Positions 12,533 to 24,447 of a stretch of DNA of 64,000 nucleotides are shown piece by piece. Source of the DNA: Craspedostauros australis (lineage: Eukaryota; Bacillariophyta; Bacillariophyceae; Mastogloiales; Achnanthaceae); the NCBI GenBank assembly GCA_026770025.1, contig JAMXDE010000038.1, positions 186,001-250,000 of the forward strand, in the 5' to 3' direction. Below the pieces are notes generated by a model. It had not been told where the DNA came from, did no database searches, and saw nothing but the letters and a program-made list of their open reading frames with translations. Numbering within the stretch: the stretch's first letter is position 1; each line of letters begins with the position of its first letter. The position numbers and the translations under genes were made by a program.

Positions 12533-13340
12533 AGTGTTCTTCTGCCATGCCACTGGCGGATGGACATGCAGGAGTGGATGAGTGAGTGAGTGGATGAGTG
12601 AGGTGCCAACCACCTCCAATCCACCCCATGGAAGCTTGCACTCTGCAAACATTCTATAATACATATTCTATAATACAATAATATATTAGTAACAAGACTG
12701 CAAATGTTGAACATACCATTAATAATTGTATAGCAGTGGATGAGTATGAGAGTACATGCAGTGGGCATGCTGTTTGCGTCCATCACATCCTCGATCATTA
12801 CAATCGGTCCCATCACCACCACCGATTCGGCACACGGCACGGACTCCAACATCAATCGCATCCAAGCTGATGAGGTGCAAACGTATTCACCAACGTGTGT
12901 TGTATTGGAATGGGATAGAAGGGTTGTGGAAGTGTGGTAATACTATGGGTACATGGTCGTACTATCATACGACCTACCATACCTTGCCACAAGGATGTGG
13001 TGGATGATTGGGGGGTGTTGTGTTGGTGTGTGTGTGGGGAGGGCGGCATTCTGCGACAAGCGCAAAAACACCTAGTCAAAAATTATAGACAGACTTGGTA
13101 CTAGTGCACCAAGTGGAACGGGATCACGTACAGTCTGGAGTGTTTCATCCGTGTATTGACCAGCAAGGCACGGGAAAAACGTTGAAACACGACTCCAAGT
13201 GCACATGACCAGTACGACCCCCTGTCAATGACGAACGACAGTGATAGACTACACGACTCGATTGATTGAACCACATGTTTGTCTTTAACGTCTATAACGC
13301 TTATTGGTTTGAAAAACGAACACCGAGCCCTGAATAGAAA

Positions 13341-13560
13341 TTCAATGAAAGTAATGATGATTCAATGAAAGTAATCACGATTCAATGAAAGTAATAACGT
13401 TTCAATGAAAGTAATAACGTTTCAATGAAAGTAATAGCGTTTCAATGAAAGTAATAGCGTTTCAATGAAAGTAATCACGATTCAATGAAAGTAATAGCGT
13501 TTCAATGAAAGTAATGACGTTCCAATGACAGTGATGACGTTCCAATGAAAGTAATGTCGC
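13341..13560. repeat. 20-bp minisatellite array, 11 units
   Basis: Eleven head-to-tail units of exactly 20 bases follow the pattern TTCAATGAAAGTAATnnCGn. The first 15 bases are nearly invariant and the last five vary. TTCAATGAA is a palindrome around its central base. The last two units are the most degraded. Confidence 0.95.
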
Positions 13561-14145
13561 ACCAAGATCCAACGACAAAAATCATGGCTCACAGGTTCCC
13601 AACAAGACTAAATCTAGTCGTATCAAGTTCAGGCTGGATTCGCGCTGATTCCAAACAACGCGAATTTGGCGCTCGTCAACAAACAACTCACCGAGATGCC
13701 AACATCCCGAAGAGAAAAGAACCAAGAAGAGCAATCAAGGAATCGACCACCCTTTCGACCTCCCAACGATTCAACAGAGGAACAGTCAAACAAGGAAAGC
13801 AGGGAACCAGGCAGCTAACAACACCAGCAAGCAACAATTGGCAACAACGGAGGAAGGACAAAAAGAAGGCAAAATGATGACAACGATACCAACAGATGTC
13901 CTGTTAATAATATAATAGGTATCTGTAAGCCTACCTTGGCTGTTTCTGACAAATCCTTGACTGAGTTGGTGAGTATTTGTTGAATTGCCTTGGACAATAC
14001 TCGTGCATTGCACGCTTACATTGTGATTTGTGTTCGTGTGATCAACACGTGCGTGAAGCCTGGAACGAGACACGAATGGCTCTGTGTGACGGAAATCGAA
14101 TACATGGACTGCAACGATCGCTCAATGGAAGTGTCACAATGACGT

Positions 14146-14300
14146 TTCAATGAAAGTAATCACGATTCAATGAAAGTAATCACGATTCAATGAAAGTAAT
14201 CATGATTCAATGAAAGTAATAACGTTTCAATGAAAGTAATAGTGTTTCAATGAAAGTAATAACGTTTCAATGAAAGTAATAGCGTTTCAATGAAAGCAAT
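14146..14300. repeat. 20-bp minisatellite array, 8 units, same unit and orientation
   Basis: Eight units of the same 20-base repeat, in the same orientation as 13341-13560, preceded by a degenerate copy from 14121. The two arrays are 585 bases apart. Confidence 0.95.
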
Positions 14301-14896
14301 ACAATCGATGTTAACGCTTATAACGTCTACTTAACGCTTTATTCACCGTCTTCCATTGCTCAGCGGTTGACTCGATGGAGCCCACAGATGCGACAAATCG
14401 AACATGTCTGTTCGGAGCAGTCTGTACGTCGTCCAGACCCACTTTCATCGTTTTTCCCGTGTCTTGCAGCTCCTCCGTTCTGCTATTCTCCTTGCTGATC
14501 AAGAACAAGCATGTCTAAGGTAAGTATGGGTGTTGTTGTCGCGTCGCTCGCACACGACGGAGGTGATCGGATCGGTGGCTGCGATTTACCTCACAACCGT
14601 AATTTCGACAATGCTCAACAACATCCAGAAGACTCGCCAAAGCTTGCGTCCTCGGGAGAAGGACAGACGTGCACAAACATCGCATTCTTGGATACCAACC
14701 ACACAAAAGCAGCGAACGCAAAGATACCAACGCTCTGCCCGTGTTCTGCCCACACAACAACGCACCTGCAAATACGATGTCCATCGACCCCATCACAACA
14801 GGAACGGACACCGAGAATCAAGCTGGATGCTCTAGATCGTGCCTCAACCCACGAGTGCTCATCCACCATCCTAGTAGGACTACACCAAGGAAGACA

Positions 14897-16928
14897 ATGG
14901 TGATGAATATCGAAGGACCGCACAAAAAACGCCGTTGCCGATGCCGCCGAAGGCTTCGGCCGATAGCAGCCATCGCAGCCGTTTTGGGGTGTTCCGTGGC
15001 AGCGTTTTCATCAACGCAGCATGTGCAGGCGTTCAGTGGTGACAGTGGCAGAGTATCGTTCCTCCAGCGTCATCAGGTTGGATCGACAGCGCCTCTTGTT
15101 CGGCTGTTTGAAGCGGGGCGCGACATCGACGCTGGTGCGGAGCAAACGATGACAGATGATCCACCCAAAGCAGAAAAACGAACGAAGAAGAAGTTGTCAC
15201 GTCCCGAACGCAAGGCGTTGGAACGTCTCAAGAAGCAGGAACAGAAGGAGCAGCAGAATCGACGTCCGCGCAAGAACGCACAGGCCAGTGAGCCAGCAGA
15301 GGTCGTACAGCTCACGCAAGAATCCACGCCGGATGACATTTATCGGGCAATCAAGCGCGCGGAGGATCGCAGGGATATCAAGGTGCTTGGGGATTTCTTG
15401 CTGCGACAGACCGACGAAGGCTTTGCGAAGGGTGAACGAGGGTCCTTGCTGTCGCGTTTGGCTGTTGCGGCATTGCATATGAAGGAGCATGCAGTGGCAA
15501 GGCAAGCGATTGAAGCGCGCCGGATGCATCATCGATCGGAGATGCTACCCATGGCCAGCGCGGCAATCTTGCGCGGTTTGATGCGGGTGGGCAACGTGAC
15601 GCAGGCGCTGGAGGTGTTGGATGAGGAACTACCGCTTCCACTGGATGTACGTATAGTATTGGCGCCTACGAATACATGTTATGTGAAGCCACGAAGGAAG
15701 TGTTGCTCTGAATAGTAGGAGCCTGTGCGAGGCCTTGGTTGTGCGTTTGTTGGCAGCTGAGGTCGTGGTTCGTTCGTTCGATGGATGCATGCATACATGC
15801 TTGAAGAAATCTTGCTCACACTTGTTCATCACATGCTTATTCTGATTGAACACAAAGGGACATGATGTATCAGAACCTGCGCACAGAGACATGATAAAAC
15901 ACAGGGCAGCATCGTTGGCATCCATCGCATCGTACCATTTCTTTGAACAGGAGATGACAAAGGCCGTCGGGGCATGTCAATTGATGGCGAAGATGGGACC
16001 CATCGTTCGAGAGGCGGGATTCGCATCGGAAGATCTCGACGTATCATGGAAACGGATCATAACAGGTGCGGCAAAGTGCGAATCTGCACGCAGAGCGGGA
16101 GATATTGCAGTTCCCGCCGACGACGACACGGAAGAAGACGAAGCCGCATTACCATGCAACCTCGTGTATGCTGTGATGGGAGCGATGGCAACATTCCCAT
16201 CCAGCAACGACGATGAGATCTACGAGGTCCTGTCCAACGCCCTGGTGCGACGCGTGCTGTTCGTCACGGGCGCTGTCGAGATGAGCGGGTGCCCCAAGGC
16301 GGATCGCGGGGAAGCCGTGTTCATCGGTCGATCCAACGTCGGCAAGTCCAGCTTGGTGAACATGGTGACGAATCGTAAATCGTTGGCGTACACCAGCAAG
16401 CGGCCTGGCAAGACGCAGCAGTTCAATTTCTTCGCGGTCAATGACAAGCCGGGCAGGGAGAAGGAAATCAGATACGGCGATGTCATGATCGGCGAGAAGG
16501 ACCCGGACTCATTCTACATCGTGGATCTGCCCGGTTTCGGCTTTGCCAAGGTGCCCGACTACCAAAGGGAGATGTGGGCCAGCTTCATGAGCGATTATTT
16601 GTCGACGCGTCGGACGCTGAAGGTCGTGTTCCACCTCGTCGATGCGCGGCATGGACTGATCGACGAGGACACGACGATCATGCAGCAGGTGGCGACGAGC
16701 CTGCCAAAGAACGTGGCCTACGTCGTGGTGCTGACGAAGGCGGACAAAAATGTGAAGAAATCATCGAAGCACAAGCCAGGCAAAGTCTCCGCCGACATCC
16801 TCACCAGTGTTCGCGAGACGATGAAACGATGCAAGGTCGGCAACTCGCCCATCATCCTTACGTCGGCCGAAACGAAGTTGGGCCGTGATGACATTTGGAG
16901 GTATCTGAAGTTGGCTGCAGAGGGATGA
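14897..16928 (+). CDS. EngB/YihA-type GTPase, probably plastid-targeted, two exons
   Basis: Exons are 14897-15646 and 15858-16928, joined in phase 0, giving 606 residues. The C-terminal third is an EngB (YihA) GTPase: G1 GRSNVGKSS near residue 406, G2 region GKTQQFNFF, G3 DLPGFGFAK near 473, G4 TKAD near 542 and a G5-like TSAE. EngB proteins assist assembly of the large ribosomal subunit in bacteria and organelles. The N-terminus has a basic stretch, a hydrophobic segment (IAAIAAVLGCSVAAF) and HVQAFSG, matching a diatom signal peptide with cleavage before Phe, so a plastid location is inferred. Between lie a Lys/Glu-rich linker and helical, TPR/PPR-like repeats (about 130-300), an extension not present in bacterial EngB of about 200 residues. 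Upstream in-frame ATGs at 14669 and 14777 exist, but the basic-hydrophobic presequence favours 14897. Confidence 0.88.
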
Positions 16929-17494
16929 CGGAGTAGCTCTTAATTGTTGCCACTTGATTGCTGAATAGCATTGTAGAGTAATGTCACACTCTGTCTCTTG
17001 GGACAATACAAACGGCATCTGGCGCGAGCATCCGAATGCAATCAATGCCCGTTTGTGATTGACCGTTCATGGATCCCTTCTTCCGTTTGCGTGATGGTCG
17101 TTTATCACGATTGAAATGCTAACAACGGTCGCCAACAGTTTCGATCAACTGTTTGCGTCGTTCACTCATGATGACCGGAGACGTGGCGATGCGTGACTGT
17201 GTCTTTGTTCACGTGTGTGAGCGTATTGCTCGTACTCCACGGTTCCACGATTTGCGCGAAACCACACCAACACAGCCAATAGGCGAAAGAGAAAAGACAC
17301 AAGTTGCGACTGTGGGAAGGCCAGAGCAATCCACAAAAACGACATACGGTTCTTCCGAAGGAGCACACTCTGAGCAGGTGTCGCTCACGCCTCCCAATCG
17401 AGAATCAAAGCATCGACTCAACTGTTCCAACAGTCCAACAGTCCAACAGTCAAACTGGTTCATACACCAGCACCATCGGCTCCACGCTCGCACC
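16929..17494. other. Intergenic region, 566 bases
   Basis: Nothing recognisable. The reading frame of the next gene stays open upstream to 17153, but the preferred start is 17495. CCAACAGT occurs as a short tandem repeat near 17426-17448. Confidence 0.5.
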
Positions 17495-20166
17495 ATGCCG
17501 TCGGACGGTGGGAGTCATGGTCATCATCATGGTCATCATCATGATCGAATCCACCATGAGGATGCGAACAATGAAAGCACCGCTGCAGGTCGCGAACAGC
17601 TTGATGCAACGCCGAAAGCAGCAGCGTTGGAAGCCGGCACGTCGTCCGAGATTGTGCTGGGCATCGTGAACGATCACTATCGTCACCATGCGCACGCAGC
17701 TGAGCTGGGCCGAATCATCGAAGCCGCGGACGGCGCTCACCAATTCGAGGCCGATGACCCACACTTCCAAGCTCAGCAACGCGAACGAATACGCAGGCAG
17801 ACGAAGAAGGAGCGCGATGCTCTCATGGAGCATCAACAGCAGCAGCAACAACAACAACAACAACAACAACAGGAAGATGACACTCTGAATGGGGCAGCGC
17901 TTATGACCCAGCTGGAGACCAGCCAGACGCTTCAGAACCAGACGGATCACATCCTGGCGCTGGTCCGGTCACAGACTGGAGGCGATGGAGATTGTCGCAT
18001 GAGCGACGATGACGATGCAAATTCTCTGGCAGCCACGGGCGGCGAAGAGGACTGGCAATTTTATCATGGGAATGACGCGGACGCGCAGCACCACTTGACT
18101 TCCGAGTCCATGCGTGTGTCACGTGTGGCCAAAGCAAAAGAGAGGCAGGCCAAATCGAAAGGAAGCAACGCGGATGGGCGAGAATCGCAAGTAGTCCTGG
18201 AACGCCTTTCACCTGCCCGTCTGACGAGCGGCGACACCCATAGAAAGGAGGAAACGACCAACAATCCCCAGTCCATGGGCAAGCAAAAATTCACAATCAG
18301 CCCTGCAGATGTCGGCATGTTCTCCCCTGGTAGCGTGGGAGGTTCAAGTGATGAATTGGACGACGACAGTGATGATGGTGGCGATGACGACGGAGTCCTC
18401 GAGGTGGTCTTTGGCTCGTCGAAAGACCAGCAAATAAAGATGAAGGAAAAGAAACACCGCATTGGAGCCATGCCCTTGAAGAGTTCGGAATCGACATCAA
18501 AATCGAAGCGTGACGGCAGTTGGACGAATGACGGAGCGGAGAGTTTCAAAGGACACTCAAAGGATGAGGAGGTTGGCTTTGCATCAAAATTGAGATCTTC
18601 ACAGGATGGTGTCGGCCCATTGTCCGAAGCCAGCGCAAAAGATGAGATGCAACAGGATAATGCGGCGATCAGCACGCCCCCTTCGTCCAGCGCCGATCTT
18701 GCCTCCGCGATGGCCGTGGCGGACGACAAAGGTACGCCTGTGATTGAGCAGGAGGATCTTGAGGAGGTGGAAGAAGAAACAGAAGCAGAAGCACATGCGA
18801 AACAACAGGAGAACAAGGAAGCGAAACGGCAGGTCATCGTCCATGCAGTTGTCGCAACACCGGAAGTTGACCAAGAGACGAGCAAATGCCAGCCCACGTA
18901 CATCATGCTAGCTGTTGCTTTGGTTGTCATTGTGGGGCTTGCTGTGGGCTTGGCGCTGCTGTTACAGCCAGATGGATCATCAGAATCGCAGCCAACGCAA
19001 ATGCCGACACCACCCAACAACGGCAATGGCGCACCTCAAACAGCAGCACCAACAACCACGCAACGGCGGCCAACAATCGCACCAACCTCTTTGCCATCGG
19101 CATCGCCCAGCTTCGCACCATCAATGCAATCTGCAGCCCCTACCAATATGGAGGTTTTGCGTGAAGAAAGGATTAATCAAGTCGTCAAGGATCTCGTCGG
19201 TGAGGAGGTGCTCGAGTCAGACGCTCCGCGGCAAGCGGCATTGGCGTCCCTTCAACAGGAAAGTCCCTTCATAACGTCCAAGACTGATGATCGGATTATC
19301 CGAGAGCACTACATCCTTCGCTTGATCATCTTCTTCATGGAAGATCAGAGCTGGCTGTTGGACGAAACGAACTTCGGAAAATCCGGCACGGCCTGCCAAT
19401 GGGGCCATAGAGTGAATCAGATAGTGCCGCCATCTGTAGTTGCATGCAACGACAACGGTCATATCGAGAAAATCAATGCGAGCGAAACCAGATACAACGG
19501 AAAGCTGGTACCAGAAATTGGAGCATTGCAAAATCTGCGGATCCTGGAAATCCAATCCAGCGGCGTCTTTGGTTCCATACCCACCGAGATCGGAACGCTA
19601 CTTGCGTTGGAAACACTTGATTTGAGTAAGTATTCTTCCAGGCTCCCATTTTGTGTTGGCGTGCACTATCGGAGCATGTAAGCATCCATATTCCATTCCA
19701 TGCATGTCGCCACACATTCGTGTGGTGAGCGGCTGCGTGACTGCGTGATTGCTTCGTCTTCTTCATGGCCCTCACTCTTCTTGGAAGTCAATCCACTGCA
19801 CCCTGCCATATAATCCGTACTCCTTCCACCGTCACTCTATCTCCGCATGAACCAGGCTTCAATTCACTGACAGGTGATGTCCCAACCGACATGGGGAGTC
19901 TGACTACTTTGCAAACGCTCCGGTTGAATCGAAATTTGGGACTGTCGGGGGCGTTGCCCATTGATCTTGCCTGGGCAGCTTCCTTGACGGCGGCATTCGT
20001 CCACGGCACAGATATCATCGGCCTGCAAGCCTTCTGTGATGCGCAACCATACACCACAGTATTCGTATCAAGCTGTCAAAGGCCGGATGTCGACTGCGGC
20101 TGCTGCACCTCATGTTGCGACTACGTGGATGGCGAAGAGATTTGCCAAGAGGGAAATGGTTCATGA
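17495..20166 (+). CDS. Single-pass TM leucine-rich-repeat protein, paralogue 1
   Basis: Exons 17495-19625 and 19856-20166 join to restore an LRR unit (LDLS then FNSLTGDVP), giving 813 residues. The N-terminus is His-rich (HGHHHGHHH), followed by a low-complexity cytoplasmic-type domain with a polyQ run (bases 17836-17871) and acidic, Ser-rich stretches. A TM segment lies at about 468-490 (IMLAVALVVIVGLAVGLALL), then a Pro/Thr/Ser-rich linker. After it come a conserved region with an RIIREHYILRL motif and a CQWG cysteine, three to four LRRs of the plant type (LxxIPxxIGxLxxL) and a Cys-rich tail (RPDVDCGCCTSCC). The layout suggests a type II membrane protein with the LRR outside. It is a tandem paralogue of the next gene. 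No kinase domain is present. The ligand is unknown. The start at 17495 sits in a CACCATG context; the frame is open upstream. Confidence 0.87.
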
Positions 20167-20835
20167 GGTGTCGAGAGGGCAGCGACCGCTGGAAGAAGAA
20201 TTCTTGGAGGTGGCAACTACAACACGATGGGATCTGGGGTCAACATGACAGGGGTGTTGCATACAGGAATGGATTCTGGATATTAGAGTAGATTGCAGAA
20301 TCGCAAGTACAGCGCGGTATTGGTGTTGCTTTCAAGGCTCTGTCCAATGATCGTCGATTCTCCGCGATTCGCTGGAGAGATTTCGATGACGACAACAGTC
20401 GCCTTTGGGAGTGACGATCGACAAGCTCGCCTTTGAATGATTCATGGAGTTGCGGATTATATGCCTTTGTTCTCTATTTGTAGACATCGACATCAAGATA
20501 GAGACATTACCGTTAATTATAAGAACAACCGACTGGTCACCACAAGCGAATTCGCTCAGAACGATTGTGAAAGCCAGCATAGCGGGCAGGTTCTCGTTCT
20601 GCATCCGAGATCGGTGTGTCTGCTTCCTGTTACCTCTCTCATGCAAGCTCCAAAGTCCCGAACTCAAGATGCCACAGAGTTGCTGCTGGTACTCGTGCTG
20701 ACCAGTCGGAACCATTGTGCACATCACATGGAGCATCTCCCACGCTGAAATCAGCACACACAAATCTCCCAAGCTGCACAGACGCCAGCAAGTTGCCCAA
20801 TAGCGCAGTCGAGTAAGAGCACAAGGACGACAGCC
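20167..20835. other. Intergenic region, 669 bases
   Basis: No gene or element recognised; several overlapping short ORFs on both strands look like chance. It must hold the promoter of the gene at 20836. Confidence 0.5.
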
Positions 20836-23407
20836 ATGCCTTCAGAGAGGGGCGATCATGACGATGATGCTAGCGGCGCTGGCGAAGTCCCATCGCCGCC
20901 AACGGTCATGGGACCAGGCGCAGTCTCGGATGTGATAGTCTCCATTGTTCGGGACAGATACAGCGAGGTTGCGGATGACAATGGAATCGACGCTCCTTTA
21001 GATGCTGCAGACTGTTCGCAGACGGGATCTCAGCAAAGAGCGCCCGTGGAACTCGACGCCTCTCAGGTCTTGGCGTTGGTGGAGGATGACAATCAGGACG
21101 GTGACGACAGCGACGATGACGACAGCGACGATGATGATCACGATGATGATCACGATGATGGGAACAAGGAAACGATTTGCTTTGTGAACGACGACGACGA
21201 CGATGATGCTGATGACATGCACGACAACACTCAAGGTGCTGATCAAGGGGACGCAGACCCAATCCCCCATCCATCGTGGGAAGAGGACGAACAAGACACG
21301 AAGGATCAAGATCCAGAGTTGATGAATCTCAGCACCTTGGCGAACAGCAACAGGCCATCGACGATGGGAAGCAATGAAAAAACAGCGCCATCGAAAATGG
21401 AGCTACCAGCGATGGTTGCTCAGATGACCGGTGACAGCGCCATCTCTCACAAGGCGCACATGGCAGGATCCCGGACGCACCGTCAAGCTGCTGCGCGGCA
21501 TCGATCAGTAGTGGACATAACAGCGAGTGTCAGGGAATTAAACAGACGCCGTGGCGCTGCCGCGAAATCTGGAAAGCAGTCTCGGGTGACAAGGCGCAGC
21601 ATGCAGAATGAACACCGAAAATCATTCATTCCAAGAGGTGCACCAGATGCAAGTGGGGAATTGGAGACGGAAAAGGAACTGCCGCCAATTGGCACCGTGC
21701 CACGGCAGGTGAACCCCGATGAGCCCGGACATCCCCCATCTACGCAGTTGACTGCACATCATCGGTACTCCTCTGGACGTATCATCCTGCGTGATCAGGC
21801 TGACAATGAACGCAATGGTCTGGCAGAGGACGCAGTCGCTCCTCAGTTTGACGCGTACAGTGCTGACACCGACGACGATGGTTTCGATGATGATGGCTTC
21901 ATCCGTGAAGGTAGGTTGGGAGAAGCTACAGTTGCAGTGCCCGTTCCACCACCGACACAACCTCCAATGCATGCGGTGTCAGCGATGCTGGTTGCAGACC
22001 CTGAAGGTCTCGAAGAGATCAGGAACAAGGCACAACTTGAAGGAGAGGAAAATGCCCGGCGCGAGTTGGTGTCAGAAGTGCAAATTACAAAAGTGGAAGT
22101 GATCAAGGAGAGGGGAGCATGCAGCCCGAACATTATGGTTCCGCTGATGCTCTTGGTCCTCGTTACCATCGGCGGCGTTGTGGGAGTGGTGCTGGCTTTG
22201 CGATCATCCTCTCCTGCCTCACAAGGCAGTCCTCCACCGAGTGGATCGCCCACACTGACGCCCACACTGACGCCCACACTGACGCCGTCGGTGCCGCCGT
22301 CGCCGTCCCCAACGTCGCAACCAACCGACACCGAGACAGGCCTCCGACGCGGCAAGGTAGCATCTGTCGTTGAAGCACTATCCGGACGAAAGATAACCGA
22401 GGACGATCCAGAGAGACTGGCTGCGATGAAATGGCTGCAGTTCACAGACCAAACGATCACATCGGAAACACCCGATGGCATCGTTGCCGAGCGGTACATC
22501 ATGATTCTGATGTACGAGTTGATGGGCGGCACCAATTGGACTTTCAACAACAGCTTCATAACGCCCGGACAGACCACATGCGAGTGGGGGTCCGAAATGC
22601 GGGATGGGACGTCCCAGCAGAGTCTGCTCACGTGCGATCAGGACAACCGAATCACTCAGATCTATGCGCCAGAAAGCGGATTGACATCCGGCTTCCCTAC
22701 CGAAATCGGAGCATTGGATCGTCTGGAAGTCCTAAATGTGCGATTCAATGAAATTAGCATGCAGATCCCGACGCAGTTCGGCAATCTCACTTCGCTCCAA
22801 CATCTCAACTTGGGTAAGTGCTTGCTTTGTATCCGCGCAGTATTGTTCTGCCCTTCTTCGCTTCGTCGACCCCATCATCTCAGCGAGCAATATCCCAATG
22901 TATCTGTTCGGCAGGCTCTCACATCCTCGTTCTCTTCTTTCATATACGGACAACATCTCCTTCCTCCCCTGTCTGTTCGGACTCAACTCCTGCACTCGGT
23001 TGAGCTGTTGGAATCTGGGGTATCGGACTGCATTTGCGCCAATCTGTGTACACCATCTGCATTGTGCCGGACCTCATTGCATACTCTGCTCTACTGCAAC
23101 AGAAAACAACGTGCTGACTGGTGAAGTTCCGTCGGAGCTGGGTCAGCTGGACAATCTGGAATCCTTACACCTCAGCATCAACGTCGACCTGGGCGGGACG
23201 CTACCGCCAAGTCTGGCCTCGATTTCGACCTTGGAGTTTCTCAATATATTTGTAACCAAGATTGAAAACGTGCAGGCCGTCTGTGATGCGGGATCGAGAA
23301 TACGTTTCTTCGTTGCCAGTTGCCGGCGACCCGATGTCACATGTACTTGCTGCACAAGTTGCTGCGACGGTGACCGGGAAAGCATTTCTTGCGTCTTGGC
23401 CACGTAG
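20836..23407 (+). CDS. Single-pass TM leucine-rich-repeat protein, paralogue 2
   Basis: Exons 20836-22813 and 23103-23407 join in frame (HLNL then ENNVLTGEVP), giving 760 residues. The order matches the preceding gene: low-complexity N-terminal domain, here strongly acidic (Asp runs at about 85-130), TM at about 433-455 (VPLMLLVLVTIGGVVGVVLA), Pro/Thr linker with a repeated TLTP unit (12-bp DNA repeat near 22248-22284), a conserved pre-LRR region with VAERYIMILM and CEWG, LRRs, and a Cys-rich tail (RPDVTCTCCTSCC). The single intron lies at the same place within the LRR block in both genes, supporting tandem duplication. The intracellular domains have diverged far more than the LRR side. No enzymatic domain is visible. 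Confidence 0.87.
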
Positions 23408-24447
23408 TGGGCGCTGGGAGACAACTCGGAAGGGAGCAATAAATACTCAAGAAAGAGAGTGAGAGAGTGAGAGAGTGAGTATCATGCGTAACATGATGAT
23501 AGCAATCGTATCATACTGATACATGCGGGAGAGCGTTCTGCACAACTTCCTTGTGGAGTAGAGTAAAGCAGATTCGCTGCAAACGACACCAGCCTTGCCA
23601 GACGCACGAGGATGTATCTGCGTACTGCGGTATCTGGCACCAATGCGTACTTGTGGAAGGTGACCGTCAGCGCAAACATTGCTGGAATTCACATAGGAAC
23701 GGTGGGGATTCCAATAGTAGTACATGAACGAAGAAACGAGCTTGTATTGGTCATCCCGGAGTGCATAGCTTGCATGCATTCCAATGTACCTACATTCTCG
23801 TAGTCTACACACTAGTACCATACGAGTGCAGTGGATACACATGGACCTGACGCGAAGGGTTTGGCGAAAAGCATTTCGGGAAGCGATTGTCTTTGTGCAG
23901 CGCAAGCATACTCGCACTATTGAAGTAGAGCACGACTATGTGTGGGTGGGAAGTGTAGAGGGTTGCCCGATTGGATCCGATCGAGTCAAGTTGAGCCGTC
24001 AGGTTTGCGCGTTTCTGTGGCGCGAATTACCCGTGATTGAGAGAAGCGTGTTTGGATATGAAATCCACGACTGCATGTCACGATATCCTCATTTTGACTA
24101 CATCGACCAATTGAATATCCATCTCTTTCAACGTCATCAAAAGATACGAAAGTGCATGCGTCATCACAAACAGACCGACAATCCTCATTGGTTCCTCGTG
24201 TGACGTATCTGATGCGCTGCACCAAAAGACATCGCCTCGTTTTGGTGGTGACGAACAATCGCCAAGGCCGTTGAGAAGAGGCAGAGATCCTTCCGTATCT
24301 GAGCACTTTGCTCTGCAACTTTCCTGCCCGTCATCATCTCCTGTTGTCGAGTCTGGTGCCACAGGCGTCACAATCGTCCATAACCACCATTCCGCAATGT
24401 TTCTTGGAATCACAATACTTGCACAGAGCAGAAGCAGAAGAAGCACC
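23408..24447. other. Intergenic region, 1040 bases
   Basis: A GAGAGAGT simple repeat lies at 23452-23478. Nothing else is recognised; the ORF at 23784-24203 has no family features. The promoter of the gene at 24448 should lie at the right end. Confidence 0.5.

Larger units (their letters stand above)
12533..14896. other. Intergenic region with two minisatellite arrays
   Basis: No gene is supported. A GT-rich stretch lies at 12990-13040. The 20-bp arrays are annotated separately. Related motifs (AACGTCTA and TAACGCTTA) flank the arrays outside both ends, near 13287-13308 and 14311-14335, in swapped order. An ORF at 13545-13877 starts inside the repeat and has no recognisable features. A consensus splice donor (AAGGTAAGT) at 14516-14524 could mark a 5'-UTR intron of the gene at 14897. 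Confidence 0.6.

Noticed and set aside
13341-14300. CRISPR array
   Set aside because: Units are contiguous 20-mers with only a 5-base variable tail, no spacers of useful length, in a eukaryotic nuclear setting.
18064-19026. 320-codon antisense ORF in the first LRR gene
   Set aside because: Ser-rich shadow of the low-complexity coding sequence.
23784-24203. 139-codon ORF upstream of the oxidoreductase gene
   Set aside because: No recognisable family, unusual composition compared with neighbouring genes, and no leader features.
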